64,000 nucleotides of DNA from Chelonoidis abingdonii (taxonomy: Eukaryota > Chordata > Testudines > Testudinidae), in contig NC_133778.1 in the NCBI RefSeq assembly GCF_003597395.2, forward strand, positions 24,861,946 through 24,925,945, in the 5' to 3' direction. The notes under the pieces are model-generated. The model was not told where the DNA came from. It saw nothing but the letters and a program-made list of their open reading frames with translations, and ran no database searches. Positions 9,767 through 21,321 of the stretch are shown here, piece by piece. Positions within the stretch are counted from its first letter, which is position 1, and every line of letters begins with the position of its first letter. A program made the translations under genes and the position numbers.

Positions 9767-12262
9767 TCTACTTTCTCATCTTTGCCTACTTCCTGTTCCA
9801 GTCTCTTTGATACACTCAAGCTTTTATCCTTACTATCCCTATTGTCTCCTTTGCCTCTGCTCTCTTCCCAGTTCATCCCCTTAGGTCTGGAAAAGCCTCC
9901 CAATTAATAGTAGCCAATTGGTTTCCTCCTTCTCCTTCCATCACTTTTGAAGACCCACCTTTTCCTTGAAGCTTCACAGCTTTAAAGATCAAGCTTCATC
10001 TGGGTGCAGTGCTGGCTCCGTTGATGTCAAGTAGAGTTTTGCCACTGACTTCAATGGGACCAAGATTTCGCACTCTGTGTTTGTTTGACTGTGCCACCTG
10101 TTGGCGTTTAGGGCCTGGTCCATCTTCCAGGGGTGTCAGCCTGAGTCTTTTCAGTGACTTCAGTGGAAGTTAGATTGGGACCACAGAGTACAGTATATGA
10201 GCAGGTCTCCTGTTGTCTGTACGGCACAGTTTATCTAAAGTACAAAGCTGCATACATCGATATAAAAACTAATAATTAAAAACTATCTTTGAGAATTAAA
10301 TGCACAATGAATTGAAGCTGATGTAGAAGAATGAACTGCATCCAGACCAATGTGAATAGATTTGAACTGTTGCCCCAGACTGAAATTTGACTTTTTAGAA
10401 GTTTAAGAGGGATTGATTAGAAAAATTATTTTTGTTCAGCAATGCACATTCTGTCTTTGGCCAGAACAAGAACAGCACTGACTATTATAAACAAGCCATT
10501 TTCTCATGTTATTTCTGGCTGAAATTTGCAGACCCTAGTGGATTAGGCAATTTAATTAAGCTTCTGAACTTTTGGGTGCTTCTCCAAACTGAATGGAACC
10601 TTTAGACATTTTTCGTTTGCCAATTACGGTTGGATGATACTGTTTGCATTGTCACGGAGGGAGGCTTTCCATTAGCATGGCTGTTACAGTGTCAGTCTAA
10701 GACAAATGGCTGGATAACATTCAAACTCAAGCTGTACAGATGCTGTCTTTTGGGGGCTCATTAGTTTGCTCCAGCTGGCATGTTTTCACCCACAGAAAGC
10801 ATACATGTGTTTTTATGTCATAAACAAAGGTCCTCTGAAACTTTTTTGAGTAACCCTGCATTGTGATTAGCTAAAGAGGTTGTTTGATCATACTTTCAAC
10901 TTACAAAGTTCAGACAACAGGTAATTCTTCATCACCATCAGTCACAAATGTAACATTACAGCTGTTTACTTATTTTTTAAAAACTCCATGGTTTGTTTTA
11001 TTTATATGTAATGGATGAAATGTACTCCAGTGCAAAGGGCCAGCCCAAAGCATAGGCACCACTTAAGCATCCAAAAGAAGGTTTAAGTGGGGGTTAAGTG
11101 GTGCATAGATAGGTCTTGTTCAAGGATGAATTTAATCCAATAAACTTTAAGCATAGACGAAGTTGATGGAAGTCATAGTTTCTGAGCAGCCAGTGAGAAG
11201 GGGTGAGTTAAAGAGGTGGCATTTTTGGTCCTTGTAGAGCAGTGTTAGCGGCATCACACTTCACTGTCCCCTACTGGTCAACCTACAGGGTACATTCATT
11301 CTCAGAACAGAGTCACATGAGTCACAGTTCTGACAAGGACTATAGCAAGGCTTCATTTACTGTGGTAAGTGGCCTCCCTTTAATGGAGCACAGCTCTGGA
11401 TGAAACCCAGCAGACTACTGAAAAATTAAATACTTTTTTATTACAAGTTTTACATTTCCATTCCCTGGGGCATTTCCCTTTTGCAGTGGTCAGCTCTCTC
11501 AGTGTAGAGTGCCTCCAGGTCAATTTCATCAGTCAAAGAACACACTAACCAACTTGGGCACAGTCGGAGCAGTGTAACTATAATAGCTATAAATTCTGGG
11601 GGAGGAGGAAGGTGCGTAGATCCAGGAATAGGTTTTTGAGATCGAAGATAGAAAGATTTCATTACATTAGAGGAGGGTGTTGCTTGAAATCTCATATTAA
11701 CATATGTTCATTCATGTGCCAAGCGCAGCACATTGATGGATAGTAGCATGGAGATGGAGAAAGAGAAGAAGGTACACTACTATTATGTGTCACTAAACTC
11801 ATTTCACCTGTAAAGAGAAGAATATTGATTTCATTCATCTCACTTAGTTGGTAGTATGACTGAAGAAAAATTCAAGTTCAATGACATCAGCTGTAAAGAT
11901 GACAGGATTGTAGCAGAGGATGGAAAGAAAAGGCAACAAGAAAGTGATAAATGTAACTTCATTACAAGAATTTAAAAACACAATTTGTCTTCATGAGAAG
12001 GTGGAATAGGAGTTGTGGATTTTGGCTGCACCTCTGATCTATGGTGACCCTTTGTAATATCTGTAATCTATGAGTTTGAAACTCTGGTGGATTTTTGTTG
12101 TGTTTATACATAATCAAACAGGGCATAGAGATGAACAGAACTGTAACAAGGAACACAGAACCTGAATCTCCAGTTGTTACCACTGGTGTAAATCAGGAGT
12201 AGCTCTACCCAAATCAGTGGATTGACTGAGTGGAGAATCAGACCTGTATAATCCATAAATGT
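9767..12262. other. unclassified sequence with one short ancient foldback
   Basis: About 2.5 kb. At 10008-10071 a short imperfect foldback surrounds GCCACTGACTTCAATGGGAC. The remainder (61- and 81-codon minus-strand frames at 9718 and 11450) holds nothing recognisable. Confidence 0.4.
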
Positions 12263-12335
12263 GGGCCTGATTCAAAGCCACTGAAGGCAATGGAAAGACT
12301 TCCATTAACTTCACTGGGTTTTGGATTAGGCCCCC
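12263..12335. repeat. short ancient foldback (CATTGACTTCAATGG type)
   Basis: Left arm GGGCCTGATTCAAAGCCACT (12263 on) pairs with the right arm ending TTTTGGATTAGGCCCC; the two 36-base arms meet around AATGGAAAGACTTCCATT with essentially no loop. Short hairpins of this kind are scattered through turtle, crocodile and bird genomes from memory; their class is uncertain. Confidence 0.55.
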
Positions 12336-13831
12336 ATGTTACGAAATGATGCTGAAATGATATAGGAACTATGGAGTGTGAAATAGCTCTTACATTTTGG
12401 TTTCTGAGGTTTTTAGGGGTTGGGTTCACATTTTTTAAGGAAAGGATTTTATTCTTATTCTTTCTTAATATGGTTATTTCTCCGAAAAGTTCTGTTACCA
12501 GCACCACACATACAAAGAACTGGAGGCACTGACCTGTTACTCTGACCTAGCAAAGGACTTAATCACAAACTTTAAATATGCAAGTAGGACCATTGACTTC
12601 AATGCGCTTTGGATCACATCCATAGCTCTGGACCATATGGGTCTGATTTTCCATTCAGTGGGACTATTCCTATGCCTATAAGCGCTAACATTAGCAGTAC
12701 AATGAATAAAGAGTTTGGGAACACGGGCCCTTCCTGCAAACACTTAAACACATGCTTAACGTAGTAGGACTAAGTGGGACTATTCATGTGCTTAAAATGA
12801 AGCCTCTGTGTAAGTCTTCGGAGGATCAGTGCCATGATGATTGCATTAAAGTATTTAAAAGATCTAAACTACCACCACTGATGAGAGTGAGTGGGGAAGT
12901 GAGCACACACTTGCTGTGTACGCTGCGCACAAGTAAATGGCTACAATGCAAGACAGCGGAAAATCAGTCTCTTTCAGTTTCCCATGCAGAGACTGATTTT
13001 CAAAAATATCTGCATTCCTCCTCTTATGGACTCAGCTTGATTTCAATTAAGGAGATGCAAGAATCTCAAGGCCCATTGGATTTCTTATATTCCAAAAAAG
13101 GTTTTCATGTCATATCCTATTTACATATTAGAACTTCCTAACTGTAACTGAAACTCTAGTCACAAAGGAAACAAAGTTTTAGAATGGATGGTTCACACTT
13201 ATTGAAGTCTAGCAGGTGTTTCATCAAAATGTTTTGTGCCTTTTGAGCCTTTTTATTGTTATAGTTCTGGTTTCTATGAATCTGTAGCCAAGTTTTTGAT
13301 TTATTGACACCTGTCCTATTTATTGTTTCTTAACTTTATAAAGCAAAAATGCCAGCAGATAAGAGATGGTAGCAGATGTTGAGGTCCTGTATGTTAGTTT
13401 CCCATTGAAGGAGTACTCGGGTAACGTGGAGTTTGATATATTCTTAGTGCAACTCGTTTTACTCACGTACATACATGACTCCTAGAACAGAGGTGGTCAC
13501 AAACGGCATGCAACCAATCCCTGAGTCAGGGATGTCAGACAATTCTGGCTCCCAGTGAGCTCCTTTGTTTCAAGAATTAACTCTAATTAGAGAGATTGAG
13601 CAGATGACAAACTCCCTTGCTGCTTTCCCCAGATCCTCTACAAAGTCTGCATCACAAAACACACGAAAACATAGCATTTTCTTCCAAGACTAAAAATTTT
13701 CAAGTGAAAAATAACTTGTAAGGTTATGTGTAACAATACAGTACCATCACTAGGGCTGCCTCTCATTAACACTTTTGTAAGGAGGTTATTGTATCCAAGA
13801 CAGCTCTGTTAAATTTAGATGGCTAACCTGA
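12336..13831. other. unclassified sequence with foldback fragments
   Basis: Fragments CATTGACTTCAATGCGCTTT (12591) and AAACACATGCTTAACGTAGT (12745) resemble other members of the short ancient foldback group. A 129-codon plus-strand frame at 12752-13141 begins inside one of them and has no recognisable domain. Confidence 0.4.
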
Positions 13832-14114
13832 GTCATCTGCAGCGGTGGCTCCAGGCACCAGCCCTCCAAGCGCGTGCCTGGGGCGGCAAGCCACGGGGGG
13901 CGGGCGCCCTGCTGGTCCCTGCGAGGGTGGCAGTCAAGCAGCCTTCGGCAGCTTGCCTGCGGGAGGTCTGCCAGTCCCGCAGATTCAATGGCAATTTGGT
14001 GGTGGGTGTGCCAAAGCCATGGGACCAGTGGACCTCCCGCAGGCACGCCACCGAAGGCTGCCTGCTTGCCATGCTTGGGGCGGCAAAAACACTTGAGCCG
14101 CCTCTGATCATCTG
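13832..14114. mobile_element. hAT-type GC-rich palindromic MITE with 8-bp TSD
   Basis: The element proper is 13840-14106. It starts CAGCGGTGGCTC and its other end, read on the opposite strand, starts CAGAGGCGGCTC: inverted terminal repeats of the CAGnGG form typical of hAT elements. It is bounded by GTCATCTG (13832-13839) and ATCATCTG (14107-14114), an 8-bp target duplication with one mismatch. The interior is GC-rich and self-complementary (CTCCCGCAGGC, near 14034, against GCCTGCGGGAG, near 13956). Five overlapping reading frames of 77-131 codons on both strands come only from this GC-rich palindrome. Confidence 0.85.
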
Positions 14115-14268
14115 AATCCTTAAGTATCCAAGTAAGTGGGCTGATTTTCAGAGGTAGTAAGTACTCAGGATGTAGTTCCAAAAATGATATACTGTGGGAG
14201 TTGCATCTGTTCAGTACCTATAGAAACCAGGTCACTTACTTAGATGCTTAAATATGAATTTTCATGGA

Positions 14269-15234
14269 GTCATAGATTGTAAGGCCAAAGGGACCATTCT
14301 GTCATATAGTCTGACATCCTACATAACACAGAACTTCCCTGAATTAATTCTTGCTTCAAGTCCAATAGCTGTGGTTGATTATTCAGCTGATTATTCACCA
14401 TGACTCCCAAGTCTTTTTCAGAGTATTTGCTTCCCAAGTTAGAGTCTCTCATCCTGTGAGTACGGCCTACATTCTTTGTTTCTAGAGATTCACATTTACT
14501 TCAGCCATATTAAAATGCATATTGTGTGCTTCTTCCTAGCATATCAAGAGATTCAGATCACTCTGTGTCAATAACATATCCTCTTCAGTATTTATTATTC
14601 TCCCTATATTTGTGTCATCTGCAAACTTTATCAATTATTATTTTATGTTTTCTTGAAGGTCATTGATAAAAATATTGACTAGCATAGGGCTGTGAACAAT
14701 CCCTGTGGGGTCCCACTAAAATCAGAGCTGCTTGATTATGATTTACCATTTACAATTACATTTTGAGACCTATTAGTTAGACATTTTAATCTATTTAATA
14801 TGTGCCATGATTTTGCATTGTACTAGTTGCTTAATCAAAATGCCATGTGATACAAAATGTGACACAACTTTATGAAAGTCTCAGTATATATATTACCTTT
14901 ATCAATAAAACATGCAATCTCATGAAGAAATGATATATTTTAATATATCCTAATACCCTGGGACATACATGTCTACAACCACATTTTAGAAAGAAATGAA
15001 GATATTTTGACAAGATCTAGTTTCTGTAAACCCCTGTTGATTAGCATTAATTATATTAACATCCTTTAATTCTTTATTGATTGAGTCCTGTAGCAGCAGT
15101 TCCATTATTTTGTGGGGGATCGGTATCAGGCTGACAGGTGTATAATTACTCGGATAATCTGTTTTCCCTTTTTATATATTTGCACAGCATTAACTTTCTT
15201 CCCCAGTGCTTCAAGACTTATTAAAAATCAACAT
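14269..15234 (-). mobile_element. CR1-type LINE, 3' part (first half of split copy)
   Basis: Read on the minus strand this contains reverse-transcriptase relics: KFADDT around 14612-14636, the catalytic-motif equivalent of YxDD, and a run SEKDLGVMVN near 14400-14440. The CR1 3' tail lies at 14269-14320. About 0.5 kb expected between the C-terminal coding part and the 3' tail is missing near 14370. There are frameshifts and stops throughout, so it is inactive. It continues at 17722 after a plus-strand LINE insertion. Confidence 0.85.
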
Positions 15235-17726
15235 ATATACAAATGCGAGAAGTATGGGTAATAAGCAGGAAGAACTGGAAGTGCTAATAAATAAATACAA
15301 CTATGACATTGTTGGCATCACTGAAACTTGGTGAGATAATACATATGATTGGAATGTTGGTGTGGATGGGTATAGTTTGCTCAGGAAGAATAGACAGGGG
15401 AAAAAGGGAGGAGGTGTCGCCTTATATATTAAAAATGTACACACTTGGACTGAGGTGGAGATGGACATAGAAGATGGAAGTGTTGAGAGTCTCTAGGTTA
15501 GGATAAAAGGGGTAAAAAACAAGGGTGATGTCGTGCTTGCGGGGCACAGACTATCCAATAAGTTCCTGGACTGCATTGCAGACAACTTTTTATTTCAGAA
15601 GGTTGAAAAAGCTACTAAGGGGGTGAAGGAGTACAGCAAAATAGACAATGGATTCATGAAGGCGATTTTGATAAGCTCAGAGAGCTGATAGGTAAGTCCC
15701 CATGGGAATCAAGACTGAGGAAAAAAACAACTGAGCAGAGTTGGCAGTTTTTCATAGGTATACTAAGGGCCCAAAGCAACTATTCCGATGATAGGAAAGA
15801 TAGAAAATGGGCAAAGACCACCGGCTTAACCCGCGAGATCTTGCATGAACTTAACAAAAAAAAAAGGAGTCATAAAAAAATGGAAACTAGGTCAGATTAC
15901 AAGATGAATATAGGCAAACAACAGAATGCAGGGGCAAGATTAGAAAAGGCAAAAGCACAAAATGAGCTCAAACTAGCATGGGAATAAGGGAACCAGAAAC
16001 TTTTATCAATACATTAGAAGCAAGAAAGACCAAGGACAGGGTAGGCCCACTGCTCATGAGGAGGTAGAAACAGTAACAGGACACGTGGAAAGTCAGAGAG
16101 CTTAATGACTTCTTTGTTTCAGTCCTTCATGAGAAGTCTGAAGGAATGTCTAACATAGTAATGCTTATGGAAGGGGGTAGGTTTAGAAGATAAAATAAAA
16201 AGAGCAAGTTTAAAATCACTAGAAAGTAGATGCCTGCAAGTCACCAGGGCTGATGAAAGCATCCTAGAATACTCAAGGAGTTAATAGAGGAGTATCTGAG
16301 CCTTAGCTATTACTTTGGAAATCATGGGAGACGGGAAGATTCAGAGACTGGAAAAGGGCAAATATAGTGCCATCTATAAAAATGGAAAATAATAACAACC
16401 CAGAAAACTACAGACCAGTTAGTTTAACTTCTGTCCAGGGAAGATAATGGAACAAGTATAAAGAAATCATCTGTAAACACTGGAAGGTGGTAAGGTGATA
16501 GGGAATAAGCCAGCTGATTTGTAACGAACAAATCGTGTCAAACCAATCTGATAGCTTTCTTATATAGGATAACGAGCCTGTGGATAGGAGAAGCAAGTGG
16601 ATGTGGTCAACCTAGAGTTTAGTAGGCATTGATAAGGTCTCACATGATATCCTTATCAATAAACTAGGCAAATACAATTAGATGGGCTACTATAAGGTGG
16701 GGCATAACTGCTGAAAATGTACTCAGAGGGTAGTTATTAATGGCTCCCAATCCTGCTGGAAAGGTATAACAAGAAGTTCTGCAGGATCTGTTTTGGGACC
16801 GGCTCTGTTCAATATCTTCATCAATGACTTAAGATTGGCATAGAAAGTTACGCTTATAGTTTGCAGACGATACCAAACTGGGAAGGATAGCAACTGCTTG
16901 GAGGACAGGTCAAAATTCAAAATGATCTGGACAAATTGAGATGAGGTAAACCAGATGAATTTCATAAAGACAAATCAAAGTGGTTGTCTCACTTAGAAGG
17001 ACTATCATTCACACATACAGACTGGGAAGAGACTGTCTAGGAAGTGCATGGCAAGAAATCTAGGGTCATAGTGGACCACAAGCTAAATATGAGTCCAACA
17101 GTGTATACTGTTGCAAAAAAAGCAATGTGATTCTGGATGCATTAACAGGTGTGTGTAAACAAGACACGAGAAGTCATTCTCGCTCTACTCTGTGCTGGTT
17201 AGGCCAACTGAGATATTGTGTCCAGTTCTGACACGCATTTCAAAAAGAAGTGTAGAAATGGAGAGAGTCCAAGAAGAGCAACAAGAAGATGTAAAGGTCT
17301 TGAGAACATGATCTATGAAGGAAGGCTGAAAGAATGGGTTTATTTTAGTTGGAAAAGATGAAGACTGTAGAGGACATGAATAGCAGTTTTAGGTACTAAA
17401 GGAGGTCACCAGAAAGAGGAGAAAACTGTTCACTCCCTCTAATGATAGAACAAGAAGGAATAGGCTTAAACTGCAGCAAGGGAGATTTAGGTTGGACATT
17501 AGGAAAAAGTTCCTAACTGTCAGGGTAGTTAAACACTGGAATAAATTACCTAGAGAGGTTGTGGAATCTCCATCTCTGGAGATATTTAAGAGTAGGTTAG
17601 ATAAATGTCTAACAGGGATGGTCTAGACAGTATTTCGTCCTGCCATAAGGGCAGGGGACTGGACTCGATGACCTCTCGAGGTCCCTTCCAGTCCTAGAGT
17701 CTATGAATCTATGAATCTATGAACAT
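15230..17726 (+). mobile_element. CR1-type LINE inserted in antisense CR1
   Basis: Plus strand, about 2.5 kb. The 5' part encodes an AP-endonuclease-like stretch (15242-15434: DIVGITETW, then DGYSLLRKNRQGKKGGGVAL, with a stop after ETW). Further on are reverse-transcriptase pieces (PENYRPVSLTSV at about 16398; LFNIFINDL near 16804; FADDTKLGR at 16860) and a C-terminal region ending in the CR1 tail with TCTATGAA repeated three times at 17699-17722. The coding region is broken by many stops and frameshifts. AACAT occurs at both junctions (15230-15234 and 17722-17726), a possible short duplication. Removing it joins two consecutive parts of the antisense LINE. Confidence 0.88.
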
Positions 17727-18130
17727 TAATGCTCTCAAGAGCCTCTTGGCCAGCTCTTTAAAAAACTGCTGCATGCAAATTATCCAGACCTACTGATCTA
17801 AAATGTCTAAGTGTATCATTGACCTTACTTACTTCTGGAATGGAAAGTATTTTATTATCATCATCATGCAATATGAATACATCCTCTGGCTTTTTTTCAA
17901 ATATAGAACAGAAATATTTATTGTACACTTCTACCTTTTCTGCATTATTACTAACAATGCTCTTATTTCCATCTAGAACTGAACCAGTACCTTTGCTAGG
18001 GCTTCTTTTGTTCATGATATATTTAAAAAACTCCTTTTTGTACTTAACTGTGATGGTTATGGAGGATGTCTTATGGTCTTTTGCTTCCCTTATCAATTTT
18101 CTAGATTCAATTCCTAATCATAAGCATCCA
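17722..18130 (-). pseudogene. CR1 ORF2 remnant (second half of split copy)
   Basis: A 112-codon open stretch at 17758-18096 on the minus strand contains KEFFKYI and NAEKVEVYNKYFCSIF, recognisable as the region between the endonuclease and reverse transcriptase of CR1-type LINEs. It is the upstream neighbour of the piece at 14269-15234; the two were separated by the plus-strand LINE. Similarity fades near 18130, the 5' truncation point. It has no start and no complete domain, so it is a relic and not a gene. Confidence 0.8.
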
Positions 18131-19602
18131 GTTTTGAAAAGACTTCCCTACATTTCTGTGTAATGTAAAGTTGAATTGCATGCCTGCTTGTGAAACCTAA
18201 TCTTGAAGTGTCCAGAAGAAAAAGGAAGCAAAGAAACGAGGAAAAATTTTACAGAGACCAATCTTGCTGACTTTACTTACTATGCACAAGAAATCCTTTT
18301 TTATTGCCATGGGACAATTTGCATGTGTAAGACTGGCAGGATTTGGTTCATACTATCTGGCCCAGATCCTCAAATGTATTTAGGCACCTCATTCCCATTG
18401 AAATCAATTATTCCTATGGATTGATTTCATTGGGATTTAGGTATCAAAATACCATTGAGTAATGTAGGCCTGTTTAATCTTTCATCTAGACCTTTCCAGA
18501 GGAATAGGTATAGAAAAAAAGCAAGAAAAAGGATCTTTTAAAGACACAAGGGCAGAAAGATGTATATAAAATTTGACCTTTATATAAAATTTGAACTTCC
18601 TCATTTTGAAATATTCTGTTAAAGAAAAGTTACAGGGATTTGTTCCAGAATCAGCTTTTTTCCTTCAAATCAATACAAGAAGAATGTATGAATTTAAATT
18701 CCTACTCAGAGGAACTCATGCTCTCTCTCAGTCAACAGTATTAAAATCCATCAATCTTGCACAGAAGCTCACCAAACCTCAAGGATAAACAAATGTTTAC
18801 CTTAACATCCTTTCTATATTACCTTCTAAATCTTGCAGTGTGTCATTTCCTTTCGTGTCACAAACCAGATAATCTTTCACCTAGTTTACTATATGTATTT
18901 ATACTGTACTCATCACCATGGTATCTGAGCACCTCTACAACAAAGCTAAATACTTCCAAAAATTTCCACGTCAGTTGTTTAGCTGGTATTAAAAACTCAC
19001 GAAATTTCTTCCTTTCATTCATTCATCCATTCAGGACATGTCCAGAAAAGCCGCACTCACATGGCCCTGTGAATGTGAACCAAGAGCCCCATTTCAGAGT
19101 GGCTGAGCAAGCACAGTTCTCACTGAAGTGAAATGTGCGAGCTCACAACCTCCAACAATCAGAGCATTGATATAGCTAGGCATGTACCTAAATTTAGGCA
19201 CTCCAGTTTGTAAATTTAGCTCGACGGTCCTTGTCTGTCTTTATGCCTTACAAAATCGATTACTGGGAAGTGTTATGCTTTTTTGAGTGGGTCCCATCTG
19301 TGGTGCTCAGTTGGTTAAGACTCCTTTTCATGTAGCATAATGAAACTCAAGTGGCGATGAGATCTCACATTGTGGACTGATAATTCTCAAGATCTGTTAA
19401 CGGTAGGCAGTTTATTTGTTTTTTTAAACTGCCAAAGCAGTGCTAGCTCCTTCTATATAAGCTAAAAATTAGTGCTGAGCTCAAGGTATAGAATGGAGAT
19501 TTTCTGCTTAGGTACCTACTATATTTAAGAGCAAATCAGCACCCATTCATCTGTGTTGTTTGTGGCTTTTTTGTATCACTAGCCATTGCACAGGTCTGGC
19601 TT
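18131..19602. other. unclassified sequence with one foldback and a small tandem repeat
   Basis: At 18359-18470 is a short ancient foldback (GGCCCAGATCCTCAAATG arm; CCATTGAAATCAAT against ATTGATTTCATTGG). At 18563-18598 an 18-bp unit (TATATAAAATTTGACCTT) is repeated twice with one mismatch. Frames of 65-124 codons at 18591-19131 have no recognisable domain. Confidence 0.45.
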
Positions 19603-19619
19603 GTGTTCACAGAATCATA
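19603..19619 (-). mobile_element. CR1 3' tail, left stub of split copy
   Basis: The tail sequence TTCACAGAATCATA continues as ATAGAGTCCAAGG at 21322 once the Harbinger element at 19620-21321 is removed. ATA occurs at both junctions. Confidence 0.65.
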
Positions 19620-21321
19620 GCCTTGGTCTACACTGCGAGTTTAGGTTGAATTTAGCAGCATTACATCAATTTAACCCTGCACCCGTCCACACAACAAAGC
19701 CATTTTTTTGGACTTAAGGGGCTCTTAAAATCGATTTCTGTACTCCTTCCCCGATAAGGGGATTAGCGCTGAAATCGACCTTGCTGGATTGAATTTGGGG
19801 TAGTATGGGCTAGTGCGGTCACAATTCAACGGTATTGGCCTCTGGGAGCTATCCCAGAGTGCTCCATTGTGACTGCTTTGGACAGTGCTCACAACTCAGA
19901 TGCACTGGCCAAGTAGACAGGAAAAGGTCCGCAAACTTTTGAATCTAATTTCCTGTTTGGCCAGTGTGGCAATCTGCAGGTGAGTGCAGTTCTCATCAGC
20001 AGAAATGACCATGACAGAGTCCCAGAATCACAAAAGAGCTCCAACATAGACCGACCTGGAGGTACGGGATCTGATTGCTGTATAGGGAGAGAAATCCGTG
20101 CTATCAGAACTCCGTCCCAAAAGACAAAATGCCCAAACGTTTGAAAAAATCTCCAAGGGCATGAAGGACAGAGGCTATAACAGGGACCCGCAGCAGTGCC
20201 AAGGGAGGGTTGACTGATGACATAGCTTATAGGGAATTAAAATCAACAAAGGGAATGGGTTTGCCTCAAGGAGAAACACACACAACTGTCACACAGAATG
20301 GCCCCCACAAAACCCTGGGTTTAGCAGGCCGATGCTCAAACCACTGAGCTATCCCTTACCCCACTATTCTAGGCAGGACAGAATCTCCATTAAACTTTTC
20401 AAGGTGCCCCTGACAGACCTCAACAAAACGATTGTCGGCTATTGATTTCGCGGAGGGAGGGAGGGGGGAACAAATGAATACAAATAAATACAAAACAAAT
20501 CTGGTCTCTTTCTTGTTTTGATCCACTCCATCTCTCTTATACATCTTAGGCTGGCAGCAGACGGTGCAGTATGATTGTTAACCATTGTCGTCTCCTGGCT
20601 GCCTGCCAGAAGACAGTGCAATACGACTGCAGGCGGGACTGAATCTCTAGGAGACAAAACTTAAAAATAGAATGACCTGGAGTCACTCCCATTTATGTCC
20701 AGGCACCCCTGACAGACCTTACTGAGGTCTGTCAGGAGCACCCATGTCTGCCCAGGTGCCCCTGACTGACCTCACTGAGGTTGGCTAAAAGAGAACCCAG
20801 GAGTACAACGACGATGGCTACCAACATAATGCACTGTCTGCTGCCAAAAGGCAATGAGCTGCTGCTGTGTAGCAATGCAGTCCCGCATCTGCCAGTACCC
20901 AGGAGACATACAGTGACGGTGAGCTAAGCAGGCTCCATGCTTGCCGTGGTATGGCGTCTGCATGGGTAACCCAGGAAAAAAAGGTGAGAAATGGTTGCTT
21001 GCCATTGCTTTCATGGAGGGAGGGAGGAAGGATGGGGGGGCCCTGAAAACATGTACCCAGAACCACCTGCGACAATGTTTTTGACCCATCAGGGATTGGG
21101 ATCTCAACCCAGAATTCCAATGGGTGGCGGAGATTGAGGGAACTGTGGGATAGTTACCCACAGCGCAACGCTTCGGAAGTCAATGCTAGCCTCGGTACTG
21201 TGGACGCACTCCGCTGAGTTAATGGTCTTAAGTGGGGACACACACAATCGACTGTATAAAATTGATTTCTAAAAAATCGACTTCTATAAATTCGACCAAA
21301 TTTCGTAGTGTAGACATACCC
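19620..21321 (+). mobile_element. PIF/Harbinger-type element, 1.7 kb
   Basis: Starts GCCTTGGTCTACACTGCGAG and ends GTAGTGTAGACATACCC; the terminal inverted repeats extend roughly 38 bases with mismatches (both ends share GGTCTACACT- or TGTCTACACT-like and GAATTTA-like runs). It sits inside a CR1 3' tail with ATA on both sides. Harbinger elements encode a transposase and a Myb/SANT-like protein; here a broken piece of the latter is at 20053-20210. No transposase catalytic region is recognisable. Minus-strand frames at 20439-21161 are not coding by any sign I can see. At about 20690-20790 a CACCCCTGACAGACCT-like unit recurs as a local duplication. Confidence 0.75.
20053..20210 (+). pseudogene. 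Myb/SANT-like DNA-binding domain relic
   Basis: In one frame from 20053 the DNA reads DLEVRDLIAV, a stop (TAG at 20083-20085), then SVLSELRPKRQNAQTFEKIS and KGMKDRGYNRDPQQC. This matches the trihelix/Myb-SANT-like domain (an initial aromatic-rich helix, a conserved KI..GM.DRGY, and a QC run) found in the second protein of Harbinger elements and in domesticated MSANTD-type proteins. The stop falls where such domains usually have tryptophan. Similarity stops at about 20205, where the expected third helix is lost. It lies within the 1.7-kb Harbinger element on the same strand as its left end. It is a relic. Confidence 0.7.

Noticed and set aside
12752..13141. 129-codon plus-strand frame
   Set aside because: Begins within a repeat fragment (AAACACATGCTTAACG) and has no recognisable motif or splice sites.
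13786..14181. Cluster of ORFs up to 131 codons, possible coding exon or CpG island
   Set aside because: Explained by a GC-rich palindromic hAT MITE with an 8-bp target duplication.
17819..18163. 114-codon plus-strand frame opposite the CR1 ORF2 remnant
   Set aside because: It is a shadow of the minus-strand LINE coding sequence, which has the recognisable motifs.
20310..20365. tRNA-like words (GCTCAAACCACTGAGCTATC)
   Set aside because: The short tRNA-like match lies inside the Harbinger element and cannot be extended to a cloverleaf.
20772..21161. 129- and 100-codon minus-strand frames
   Set aside because: They fall within the Harbinger element opposite to the Myb/SANT relic and show no transposase motif.
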